Origin: an uncultured Bacilli bacterium
Lineage (GTDB): Bacteria; Bacillota_I; Bacilli_A; RF39; UBA660
Reading direction: 5' to 3'
Length of the DNA stretch: 8,904 nucleotides
NCBI GenBank assembly: GCA_944329255.1
Contig: CALVIA010000043.1
Span: forward strand, 1-8,904
The notes beneath the pieces are model-generated. The model searched no databases. It saw only the letters and a program-made list of their open reading frames with translations, and was not told the origin of the DNA. A program made the translations under genes and the position numbers. This document shows, in pieces, positions 1 to 5,838 of this stretch (position 1 is its first letter; each line of letters opens with the position of its first letter).

Positions 1-5
1 TATAA

Positions 6-14
6 TCACTTCCT
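6..14 (-). promoter_or_regulatory. Ribosome-binding site of a minus-strand gene starting just left of the window
   Basis: On the minus strand this reads AGGAAGTGA, eight of nine matches to AGGAGGTGA, followed by five bases to the window edge, so a start codon is expected immediately outside. A TATAAT on the minus strand at 22-27 could be its -10 box; no convincing -35 box is seen. Nothing of the coding region lies inside the window, so the product is unknown. Confidence 0.55.
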
Positions 15-78
15 CTCACACATTATATAATAAAAATTAAAAAAATAATAGATAATTATTGCAATTTTATATTATTTA

Positions 79-106
79 ATAAAAAAGAAGCATAATATGC
101 TTCTTA
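79..106 (-). terminator. Intrinsic terminator after the SASP gene
   Basis: A perfect 9-bp stem (85-93 pairs with 97-105, three-base loop) lies 12 bases past the SASP stop codon and is followed on the minus strand by a run of six T. This closes the SASP transcript and separates it from the gene beginning left of the window. Confidence 0.8.
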
Positions 107-117
107 ATATAAATTAA

Positions 118-324
118 TTATTTACTATTTTTAGAACCTTTTCCTTTATTTACAAGTCTTTTGGTCATTTCACCACCAACAGAACCATTACTTCTAGATG
201 AAGCATCAGGACCTAAATTAACACCAAATTCATTAGCAATTTCGTATTTCATTTTATCCATTGATTGCTTTGCATTATTATTACTTTTAGCTGTTTTAGA
301 AGTACTATTTTTCTTACGAGCCAT
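118..324 (-). CDS. Alpha/beta-type small acid-soluble spore protein (SASP)
   Basis: A 68-residue protein of the alpha/beta SASP family, which saturates DNA in the spore core and protects it from UV and chemical damage, then is degraded at germination as an amino-acid source. The first family block is at residues 26-40 (KYEIANEFGVNLGPD); it holds the Glu28-Ile29-Ala-Asn-Glu-Phe site expected for cleavage by germination protease GPR. The second block is at 41-58 (ASSRSNGSVGGEMTKRLV). The basic, Asn/Ser-rich N-terminal extension of about 25 residues is variable in the family. The ATG is preceded by a perfect AGGAGGT seven bases upstream. The gene is monocistronic, with its own sigma-G-like promoter and terminator. 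Family assignment is secure; which ssp paralogue it is cannot be said. Confidence 0.95.
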   Translation of the reverse strand: MARKKNSTSKTAKSNNNAKQSMDKMKYEIANEFGVNLGPDASSRSNGSVGGEMTKRLVNKGKGSKNSK

Positions 325-344
325 TATTTCACCTCCTACAATAT

Positions 345-373
345 TAGAATGTGAAATAAAACAAAAATTATAC
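345..373 (-). promoter_or_regulatory. Sigma-G/F-type promoter of the SASP gene
   Basis: On the minus strand GTATA (369-373, fits -35 GNATR) and CATTCTA (345-351, fits -10 CATNNTA) are separated by 17 bases, matching the forespore sigma-G/sigma-F consensus. This agrees with the known sigma-G control of SASP genes. Transcription would start near 338, putting the ribosome-binding site (331-337) at the 5' end of the mRNA. An overlapping TATAAT at 367-372 has no clear -35 and is the less likely alternative. Confidence 0.7.
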
Positions 374-395
374 TAAAAAATAAATGGTAATTTAT
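374..395 (-). terminator. Weak possible terminator after thiI
   Basis: A 6-bp AT-only stem (380-385 with 390-395, loop of four) is followed on the minus strand by six T. It overlaps the thiI stop codon and abuts the SASP promoter. The stem is weak, so termination may be partial. Confidence 0.3.
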
Positions 396-1582
396 AACAA
401 ATCACAATTAATAAATTCATAACTATTAACATCAATTATTTCTATATTATTAACAGCTTCATCTATTAATTTTTCATATTCAATTTGACTTTCTAAACCA
501 ATACATTTATGCAAATTTGGATTTATTACTGGATGTTTAGGAACAAATATTGTACAACAATCTTCAAAAGGCATAATACTTATTTCATATGTATTAATTT
601 TTTTTGCAATGTCAATTATTTCCAATTTATCCAAGCATGAAACAGGTCTAATAACAGGCATATTAGTTACATTATTAATACAAAACATACTAGAAAGAGT
701 CTGACTAGCAACTTGACCAATTGACTCCCCATTAATAATAATTTTTGCTTTAATATTATTAGCAACTCTTTCTGCAATTCTATACATCATTCTTCTCATA
801 ATAGTAATCATATAAGTAGGATCTACATTTTTATATATTTCTTCTTCAATTTTAGTAAAAGGAACTATATGAAGCTTAATATTACTTCCATAGTTAGATA
901 AAATCTTTGCTAAAGAAATTACTTTATTTTTAGCTTCCATACTAGTATGAGGAGGAGCATCAAAATATAAACATTCTAAAATAACTCCCCTTTTCATAGA
1001 TAAAAATCCAGCAACAGGAGAATCAATTCCACCACTAAGCATTAACAAGCCTTTACCTTGAATCCCATTTGGATATCCACCTAATCCTTTTATAGATGAT
1101 GAAGAAGTATAAATATAACAAAAATCCTTTCTTATCTCAACATTTAAAATTAAATCAGGATTATGAACATCAACAACAATATTATTTATATTTTTTAAAA
1201 GATAAGCTCCCACATTCTTACTTACTTCAAGAGAATTAAATTCAAAGTTTTTATCAGCCCTATTTGTTTCTACTTTAAAACTATTAAATTTTAATTTAGA
1301 TAAAATATCAAAAGATAAAGAATAAATACTTTCAATATTTTTTTCAGTTTTATAACATACAACTATAGAATGAATACCAAATACCTCTTTTAACTTATCA
1401 ATAATTATTTTTTCATCATTATTTTTTATATCTATAAACATTCTTACTTTATTTTTTTCTATTGTAACATCATAATCTGATAATTTGTTTTTTATATTAA
1501 AATATAATTTATCAATAAATAATTTCAAATTATCTTTCTTTGTAAAAAGTTCACCATACTTAATCATAATTAATTTTTCCAT
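392..1582 (-). CDS. thiI: ThiI: tRNA 4-thiouridine / thiazole sulfurtransferase
   Basis: A 396-residue ThiI. It adenylates uridine 8 of tRNA and inserts sulfur delivered by a cysteine desulfurase; in many bacteria it also supplies sulfur for the thiamine thiazole. The N-terminal ferredoxin-like and THUMP regions (about 1-165) are followed by the PP-loop ATP pyrophosphatase motif SGGIDSP at 183-189 and the conserved EDCCTIFVPKHP at 340-351, typical of the Gram-positive form. There is no C-terminal rhodanese domain, as expected for that form, so a partner desulfurase must act; none is encoded here. The open frame extends nine codons further up to 1609, but the ATG at 1582 has GAGGG seven bases upstream and gives the family's usual start MEKLIMIKYGEL, so I start there. 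It has its own promoter nested in the upstream terminator. Confidence 0.95.
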   Translation of the reverse strand: MEKLIMIKYGELFTKKDNLKLFIDKLYFNIKNKLSDYDVTIEKNKVRMFIDIKNNDEKIIIDKLKEVFGIHSIVVCYKTEKNIESIYSLSFDILSKLKFNSFKVETNRADKNFEFNSLEVSKNVGAYLLKNINNIVVDVHNPDLILNVEIRKDFCYIYTSSSSIKGLGGYPNGIQGKGLLMLSGGIDSPVAGFLSMKRGVILECLYFDAPPHTSMEAKNKVISLAKILSNYGSNIKLHIVPFTKIEEEIYKNVDPTYMITIMRRMMYRIAERVANNIKAKIIINGESIGQVASQTLSSMFCINNVTNMPVIRPVSCLDKLEIIDIAKKINTYEISIMPFEDCCTIFVPKHPVINPNLHKCIGLESQIEYEKLIDEAVNNIEIIDVNSYEFINCDLL

Positions 1583-1600
1583 AATAACACCCTCATAAAT

Positions 1601-1628
1601 ATTATACATAAAAAAAAAAGATAATCAA
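1601..1628 (-). promoter_or_regulatory. Sigma-A promoter of thiI, embedded in the preceding terminator
   Basis: Minus-strand TTGATT (1623-1628), 16-base spacer, TATAAT (1601-1606). The -35 box lies almost entirely in the loop of the upstream hairpin and the spacer is its T-run. The predicted start near 1594 coincides with the GAGGG ribosome-binding site, leaving a leader of about 12 bases. The fer promoter has the same two hexamers and spacing. Confidence 0.6.
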
Positions 1629-1640
1629 ATATCTTTTTTT
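1611..1640 (-). terminator. Intrinsic terminator after the repeat-protein gene
   Basis: An 11-bp perfect stem (1613-1623 with 1630-1640) with a six-base loop and a minus-strand run of nine T. The stop codon of the repeat-protein gene (1639-1641) lies in the stem base. Confidence 0.75.
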
Positions 1641-3597
1641 AAGCCGCTTTACTATAAGAAGTTTCTTCTACAGGTTCACCTAAAGCATCAGAAATAGTTT
1701 CATAAATAGCTCTTACTTTTCTTTCACTTGCTGCTGTTATTTCACTTATTTTAGCATTATATTTATTATTTAATTCTTCTATTTCCCTAGAATGTTTTTC
1801 ATTTAAATCTGCAATAGCTTTTTTATGTTCTTCTTCTTGTTTAGCTTTCAATTCTTGGATTTCACTTAATTGTAATTGTAATTTTTCAATTGTTGATTTT
1901 GAAGAAGACTCTGCTTCACTTACTCTTGCAAGCAATTTTTCATTTTCTTGAGATAAACCATTGTATCTAACCGTTAAATCTCTAAATACAGCCTCATATC
2001 CATTTATTTTATCACGAGATGTTGAAACGCTATCATTTGCTTCATCCAATTTTTTTCTTAAAGAAGCAATCTCAGCATTCTTATCTTTCATAGTATTATT
2101 TAATCTTCTTAGTTTAGCTAATATTAAAGATTGAGAAGGCTCTACACTACTACTTGTAGCTGATTTTTCTGTACTAGAATTATCTCTATCACCTGATTCT
2201 GCTCTTTCAGCGTCTCTTTTACCAAGCAATTTTGCAATCCTATCCTCTATTGACATAGTTTTTAAATCAGATTTTGTTTCTTCTGCTTTTGGAGTAACAT
2301 CTGGTACTTCTACACTAGGAACTTCTGTCTCATTTAATGAAGCAGGTTCTGGTACATAATCAGGTTTTGCTTCTTCAGTTTCTGCTGTAAATCCAGGTAC
2401 TTCTACACTAGGAACTTCTGTCTCATTTAATGAAACAGGTTCTGGTACATAATAAGTTTTTGCCTCTTCTCTTTCAGGTGTAAACTCTGGTACTTCTACA
2501 CTAGGAACTTCTGGCTCATTTAATGAAGCAGGTTCTGGTACATAATCTGTTTTTGCTTCTTCTGTTTCAAATGTAAACTCAGGTACTTCTACACTAGGAA
2601 CTTCTGGCTCATTCAATGAAACAGGCTCTGGCACATAGTCAGTTTTTGCCTCTTCTGTTTCAGGTGTAAACTCAGGTACCTCTACATTTGGAACTTCTGG
2701 CTCATTTAATGAAACAGGTTCTGGTACATAATCAATTTTTGCCTCTTCTGTTTCTGGTGTAAACTCTGGTACCTCTACATTTGGAACATTTGTCTCATTT
2801 AATGAAACAGGTTCTGGTACATAATCAGTTTTTGCCTCTTCTGTTTTTGGTGTAAACTCTGGTACTTCTACATTTGGAACTTCTGTCTCATTTAATGAAG
2901 CAGGTTCTGGTACAATGTCAGTTTTTGTTTCTTCTGTTTCAGGTGTAAACTCAGGTACCTCTACATTTGGAACACTTGTCTCATTTAATGAAACAGGTTC
3001 TGATACATAATCAGTTTTTGCCTCTTCTGTTTCTGGTGTAAATTGAGGTACTTCTACACTTTGAGTTTCATTTTGTGTTAATGACACTGGTTCAAAACTT
3101 GGCAAATTATTTAAATCTGTTTGACTAGTAACTGATTCTCTATTTTGCATTTCAGAAGTGATATTTTGCCATTCACCAGGAACTATATCAGAACTTGATT
3201 TTACTTCGTTTTTAATTAATTTTTTAGATAAAATTTCAAAATTACCAAACCACTTTGTATTTACTTTTTCTATTTTATTAACCAATGCTTGTGTAAATAA
3301 TACCGCTCTATTCATTACACAAGGAACTTTTTCTTGATTAACTAATAAATTTAATTTTTCATTAAGTTTGAACAAATTCTCTTCACTATCATCTATATGT
3401 GAACTAATTACTTTTTTACTATCAAAATTTTCTGAATTAGGCAAATTATTACTTATAGAATCTAAAGATTTTTTAAATATTCTATCTATTTTTTCACTTA
3501 CCGTTTTCTTTACTCTTACAGCCCTATTCATTAAATTAAAGTTCACAGTTAATCTTTGATCAAAATCAATATATGAATAATCTATCGCAGTTGTCAT
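1639..3597 (-). CDS. Large repeat protein: Pro/Glu-rich tandem repeats plus coiled-coil tail
   Basis: I do not recognise this 652-residue protein. Residues 1-165 are a non-repetitive, charged, probably helical head carrying MNRAV twice (23-27 and 95-99). Residues 169-447 are nine tandem 31-residue units of the type EPVSLNETEVPNVEVP followed by EFTPETEEAKTDYVP; they are acidic, proline-rich and free of cysteine and aromatic clusters, so likely extended or disordered. Residues 448-490 are a Ser/charged linker, and about 491-635 form a long heptad-like coiled coil. There is no signal peptide, membrane segment, LPXTG or catalytic motif, so a cytoplasmic or spore-associated structural or scaffold role is a guess. 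AGGAGGT lies seven bases before the ATG. It follows the DUF1292 gene by 29 bases, probably in one transcript, and ends in a strong terminator. Its GC content is visibly higher than that of its neighbours. That it is a real gene is very likely; its function is unknown. Confidence 0.85.
   Translation of the reverse strand: MTTAIDYSYIDFDQRLTVNFNLMNRAVRVKKTVSEKIDRIFKKSLDSISNNLPNSENFDSKKVISSHIDDSEENLFKLNEKLNLLVNQEKVPCVMNRAVLFTQALVNKIEKVNTKWFGNFEILSKKLIKNEVKSSSDIVPGEWQNITSEMQNRESVTSQTDLNNLPSFEPVSLTQNETQSVEVPQFTPETEEAKTDYVSEPVSLNETSVPNVEVPEFTPETEETKTDIVPEPASLNETEVPNVEVPEFTPKTEEAKTDYVPEPVSLNETNVPNVEVPEFTPETEEAKIDYVPEPVSLNEPEVPNVEVPEFTPETEEAKTDYVPEPVSLNEPEVPSVEVPEFTFETEEAKTDYVPEPASLNEPEVPSVEVPEFTPEREEAKTYYVPEPVSLNETEVPSVEVPGFTAETEEAKPDYVPEPASLNETEVPSVEVPDVTPKAEETKSDLKTMSIEDRIAKLLGKRDAERAESGDRDNSSTEKSATSSSVEPSQSLILAKLRRLNNTMKDKNAEIASLRKKLDEANDSVSTSRDKINGYEAVFRDLTVRYNGLSQENEKLLARVSEAESSSKSTIEKLQLQLSEIQELKAKQEEEHKKAIADLNEKHSREIEELNNKYNAKISEITAASERKVRAIYETISDALGEPVEETSYSKAA
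2257..3093 (-). repeat. Nine tandem 93-bp repeats inside the repeat-protein gene
   Basis: Nine in-frame 93-bp units encode residues 169-447. Units 1 and 9 are the most diverged. Units 2-5 carry VPN (CCA AAT) and units 6-9 carry VPS (CCT AGT) at the same place; units 5-7 have NEP where the others have NET. These linked variants suggest block duplication within the array. Copy number may vary and may be miscounted in short-read assemblies. Confidence 0.92.
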
Positions 3598-3626
3598 ATA
3601 AAATACCTCCTATATATTTCTAAACA

Positions 3627-3896
3627 TTATTCTTCGCTTTTTGCAACATCCTTCATTACTTCTTTAACAGCAGTCCATTCTTCATCTGACTCAATTGCAC
3701 CAAGAGAATACATATTTTCTTTTTCAATTAATTCAGAAGCATAAATTTTTACCATTTCATTTTCATCAACTTCATTTAAAGTATATAAAATATAATTCTT
3801 ATTATACTTTTTAATTGTAAATGCAGATAGTATTTCAGCTTCTTTCTCATTACCAGCTTCATCAAGTACTACTATTGTTCTCTTTTTGTTATCCAT
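3627..3896 (-). CDS. DUF1292 family protein (YrzB-like)
   Basis: An 89-residue acidic protein of the DUF1292 family, widespread in Firmicutes and of unknown biochemical role. The pattern fits: an N-terminal strand with a 'D-x-x-GNE' turn (IVVLDEAGNEKEAEIL, about 8-23), the YILYTLNEVDENE stretch (about 35-47), an 'I-x-AS' strand, and the C-terminal SDEEWTAVKEVM helix (about 70-81). The open frame could begin at a GTG at 3905, but that GTG is part of the ribosome-binding site AGAGGTG (3903-3909). The ATG at 3896, six bases downstream, is therefore the start. In other Firmicutes this family sits near Holliday-junction resolvase genes; here it lies between yutD and the repeat-protein gene, probably leading a two-gene transcript. 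Confidence 0.88.
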   Translation of the reverse strand: MDNKKRTIVVLDEAGNEKEAEILSAFTIKKYNKNYILYTLNEVDENEMVKIYASELIEKENMYSLGAIESDEEWTAVKEVMKDVAKSEE

Positions 3897-3935
3897 ATTA
3901 AACACCTCTTCTATTCTTTCCTTATCATACTAAAC

Positions 3936-3944
3936 ATTATATCA
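3936..3944 (-). promoter_or_regulatory. Extended -10 promoter before the DUF1292 gene
   Basis: Minus-strand TGATATAAT at 3936-3944 is a perfect extended -10 element (TGn TATAAT). No good -35 is seen at 16 to 18 bases, which extended -10 promoters tolerate. Start near 3929 gives a leader of about 33 bases, the longest among promoters seen here. It would drive the DUF1292 and repeat-protein genes. Confidence 0.45.
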
Positions 3945-3952
3945 TAAATAAT

Positions 3953-4237
3953 TTAATTTTGTATATACTTTTTTAAAATAAAATATTTACAATTATATGC
4001 ACAATTTTCTTTTAAATATTTTTTAACATTATCTATATTATTATAATCTTTACATTTATCATTTTTATTATTAAAAAATCCTTTTAACCTTAATTTTCCG
4101 TATGCCCAATCCCCAACTATATAATCAAATTCATAAAAATAATCAGTAAATTTATTATTAAAATCTTCAAATACAAACGCATCTCTATAATTATCAATTA
4201 ATTCATATTTAAAATCTCCAATTTCAATATTTTTCAT
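3953..4237 (-). CDS. yutD: YutD family protein (DUF1027)
   Basis: A 94-residue member of the YutD/DUF1027 family, conserved in Bacilli and of unknown biochemical function. The diagnostic blocks are YELIDNYRDAF (11-21), DYIVGDWAYGKLRLKGFF (38-55) and the C-terminal ENCAYNCKYFILKK (77-90) with two cysteines. The ATG is preceded at 4242-4249 by a strong AAAGGAGG ribosome-binding site. In Bacillus subtilis yutD lies a few genes from yunB, so the yunB-yutD pairing seen here fits a conserved neighbourhood. It has its own likely promoter and no clear terminator; read-through into the DUF1292 gene 57 bases on is possible. Confidence 0.9.
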   Translation of the reverse strand: MKNIEIGDFKYELIDNYRDAFVFEDFNNKFTDYFYEFDYIVGDWAYGKLRLKGFFNNKNDKCKDYNNIDNVKKYLKENCAYNCKYFILKKYIQN

Positions 4238-4257
4238 AACCCTCCTTTATCATAACA

Positions 4258-4286
4258 AGTATATCACTATTTTATTAAATTTTAAA
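4258..4286 (-). promoter_or_regulatory. Probable promoter of yutD
   Basis: Minus-strand TTTAAA (4281-4286), 17-base spacer, TATACT (4258-4263), with TGA just before the -10 as an extended element. The predicted start near 4251 is next to the ribosome-binding site, giving a leader of about 14 bases. Both hexamers are imperfect in a very AT-rich region. Confidence 0.45.
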
Positions 4287-4295
4287 TATTAAATA

Positions 4296-5012
4296 TTAAT
4301 TTTCTTCCATTTCCATAGGAAAAGATAGTATATTTGATTCTTTCATTAAACTACCTCCATAATACTTTGGTATATTTCCTTGTATTATTTTCATAATAAC
4401 TGGAACATTAGTTGAAATATTAATTTTTTTAGATTCAAAAGGAATTAACATTTCCATATCAACATCAATATTAATTGATACTTCTAATAATACATTATTT
4501 ATTCCATATTCTTTAACATTAGTTAAAACATTACTTATTACATTTCCTATTACATTAAATTTAAGGGGAATTTTTGGCCCAAAATTACTTAAAAAAACAC
4601 TATTTGTAACAACTCCTAAAGGTATATTATATACATTATTATTTTCTATAATATATTTACTAAAATCATCCTTCGAATTATCTAATTTTATATTGTCTCC
4701 TAAATTATTTAATATCTTTTTATTAATTGAAGTCAAAATATCATTAACATAATAAGAGTTAAAATCAATTGTAACAATATCCCCATCCTCTTTTTGAACC
4801 ATATTAAAAATTTTATCATTATCAATATCAGAATCTATAATACTTTTTATAGATGTATTTATTACATTAGAAACATAATTATTAATTTTGTTTTCTACAT
4901 AATTAGAAAAAACGGGTATTGCCTTTTTATTAATAATATATATAAAATAAAATGATAAAAATATACAAAAAACAATAATAAAAATAAAAATATTAATTTT
5001 TAATTTTTTCAT
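4296..5012 (-). CDS. yunB: Sporulation protein YunB
   Basis: A 238-residue YunB family protein, needed for full sporulation in Bacillus subtilis, where it belongs to the mother-cell sigma-E regulon. Residues 1-6 are basic and 7-28 form one membrane anchor; the rest would face outward. Family blocks are GPKIPLKFNVIG (145-156), VKEYGINNVLLEV (166-178) and IQGNIPKYYGG (210-220). The start is uncertain. The open frame reaches up to 5045, but that ATG lies in the loop of the preceding terminator; ATGs at 5018 and 5012 follow. None has a ribosome-binding site. A minus-strand CATATAAT at 5019-5026 would start transcription at about 5012, so I chose that ATG (MKKLKINIF), implying a leaderless mRNA. 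Family is secure, start is not. Confidence 0.88.
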   Translation of the reverse strand: MKKLKINIFIFIIVFCIFLSFYFIYIINKKAIPVFSNYVENKINNYVSNVINTSIKSIIDSDIDNDKIFNMVQKEDGDIVTIDFNSYYVNDILTSINKKILNNLGDNIKLDNSKDDFSKYIIENNNVYNIPLGVVTNSVFLSNFGPKIPLKFNVIGNVISNVLTNVKEYGINNVLLEVSINIDVDMEMLIPFESKKINISTNVPVIMKIIQGNIPKYYGGSLMKESNILSFPMEMEEN

Positions 5013-5018
5013 ATCCAT

Positions 5019-5026
5019 ATTATATG
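5019..5026 (-). promoter_or_regulatory. Possible -10 box of yunB abutting the start codon
   Basis: Minus-strand CATATAAT matches seven of eight positions of the sigma-E -10 element (CATACAnT) and contains a perfect TATAAT. No -35 of either type is convincing. If used, transcription starts at about the ATG at 5012. Confidence 0.35.
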
Positions 5027-5030
5027 ATAT

Positions 5031-5058
5031 AAAAAAATAGTACATTTTAGTACTATTT
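5031..5058 (-). terminator. Intrinsic terminator after the tail-anchored protein gene
   Basis: A perfect 9-bp stem (5035-5043 with 5050-5058) with a six-base loop ends on the minus strand in seven T. The TAG stop of the upstream gene (5053-5055) is in the stem, so yunB is unlikely to be simply co-transcribed with it. Confidence 0.7.
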
Positions 5059-5736
5059 AAAAAATTTAATATAACATATTATTCCAATAGAAATAATTAT
5101 AGCTATTAATATTATTATTAAAAATACATTTACTTTTTTTTCTTCAATTTCTTTAAAATCATTTTCAAAATCTTTTCCTTCAAATTTAGAAGTATTAGTA
5201 TAAAAAGATTTATCCTCATCACTATTTTCTTTTAAATTTGCAAATAAATCTGTAGATTCAACTACATTTGTTTGAGTAACTGTATTAAACAATTCTTTTA
5301 ACTGTTGTTCATGATTTAAAAAATCATCACTTAAATTTTTATAATTTTTAAATGTATCTTCACAAAATTCTTCATTAATTTTTCTTATTTTAGAAGAGTT
5401 TTCATAATTTTTATTACTTCTTTTCCTTTTTAAAATTTCATTAATATCATAATTTGAATTATCAACTTCATCAAAATCATAATTTATTTCTTCTTTTTTT
5501 TCAAATTCCGTATTATTTATTGCATTCTCATAATTTCTTATTTTTTTATAATCTTCTCTATTATTAACAATAGATTTTATTTTAGAAAGATCTATTTCAT
5601 TTATATTATCGATAACAGTAACATTACTTCTTAAAACTTGTTTTTCTTTATATAATTTATCATACAAAGAATCATTTTTAGAAGTACGCTGTAATATTTC
5701 CTCATCATTATAATATTTATCCATTCTTGTTCTCAT
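5053..5736 (-). CDS. Unrecognised charged protein with C-terminal membrane anchor
   Basis: I do not recognise this 227-residue protein. It is very hydrophilic and rich in Asn, Lys, Glu and Asp through residue 202, followed by one strongly hydrophobic segment (about 203-222, FLIIILIAIIISIGIICYI) and a short basic tail. The layout is that of a tail-anchored protein with the bulk in the cytoplasm. The best-structured parts are the N-terminal MRTRMDKYYNDEEI region, NEIDLSKIKSIVNNREDYKKI (46-66) and a helical FLNHEQQLKELFNTV stretch (139-153); the middle is low-complexity. No enzyme motif is seen. TAGGTG lies five bases before the ATG; an alternative in-frame ATG four codons on has no such site. 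It diverges from fer, precedes yunB, and ends in its own terminator. A link to sporulation is only suggested by position. Confidence 0.8.
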   Translation of the reverse strand: MRTRMDKYYNDEEILQRTSKNDSLYDKLYKEKQVLRSNVTVIDNINEIDLSKIKSIVNNREDYKKIRNYENAINNTEFEKKEEINYDFDEVDNSNYDINEILKRKRSNKNYENSSKIRKINEEFCEDTFKNYKNLSDDFLNHEQQLKELFNTVTQTNVVESTDLFANLKENSDEDKSFYTNTSKFEGKDFENDFKEIEEKKVNVFLIIILIAIIISIGIICYIKFFK

Positions 5737-5757
5737 AAAAACACCTACTATATAAAT

Positions 5758-5786
5758 ATAATATCACATAAAACAAAAAAATTAAA
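5758..5786 (-). promoter_or_regulatory. Possible promoter of the tail-anchored protein gene
   Basis: Minus-strand TATTAT (5758-5763) preceded by TGA fits an extended -10; TTTAAT at 5781-5786 is a poor -35 with a 17-base spacer. Start near 5751 would give a leader of about 15 bases. The region is AT-rich, so this is tentative. Confidence 0.3.
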
Positions 5787-5794
5787 TATATTCA

Positions 5795-5822
5795 TTGATT
5801 TTGTTAAATTTAATGATATAAT
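5795..5822 (+). promoter_or_regulatory. Sigma-A promoter of fer
   Basis: TTGATT (5795-5800), 16-base spacer, TATAAT (5817-5822), with TGA directly before the -10 as an extended element. Predicted start near 5829 falls on the GGAGG ribosome-binding site (5829-5833), leaving only about 10 leader bases. Confidence 0.65.
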
Positions 5823-5838
5823 TTTAGTGGAGGTATTT

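Noticed and set aside
161..376. Plus-strand open frame of 71 codons opposite the SASP gene
   Set aside because: It lies antisense to a clear SASP gene and its promoter, is composed of the reverse of that coding sequence, and has no family resemblance or ribosome-binding site.
2257..3093. Repeat array considered as CRISPR
   Set aside because: The 93-bp units are contiguous without unique spacers, keep the reading frame throughout and translate into a regular 31-residue repeat.
3368..3559. Plus-strand open frame of 63 codons opposite the head of the repeat protein
   Set aside because: Antisense shadow of the minus-strand gene, hydrophobic only because of the complementary AT-rich codons; no start signal.
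4264..4295. Terminator after yunB in the AT-rich gap before yutD
   Set aside because: The bases form direct AAATATTA repeats and short AT palindromes but no stable stem followed by a T-run.
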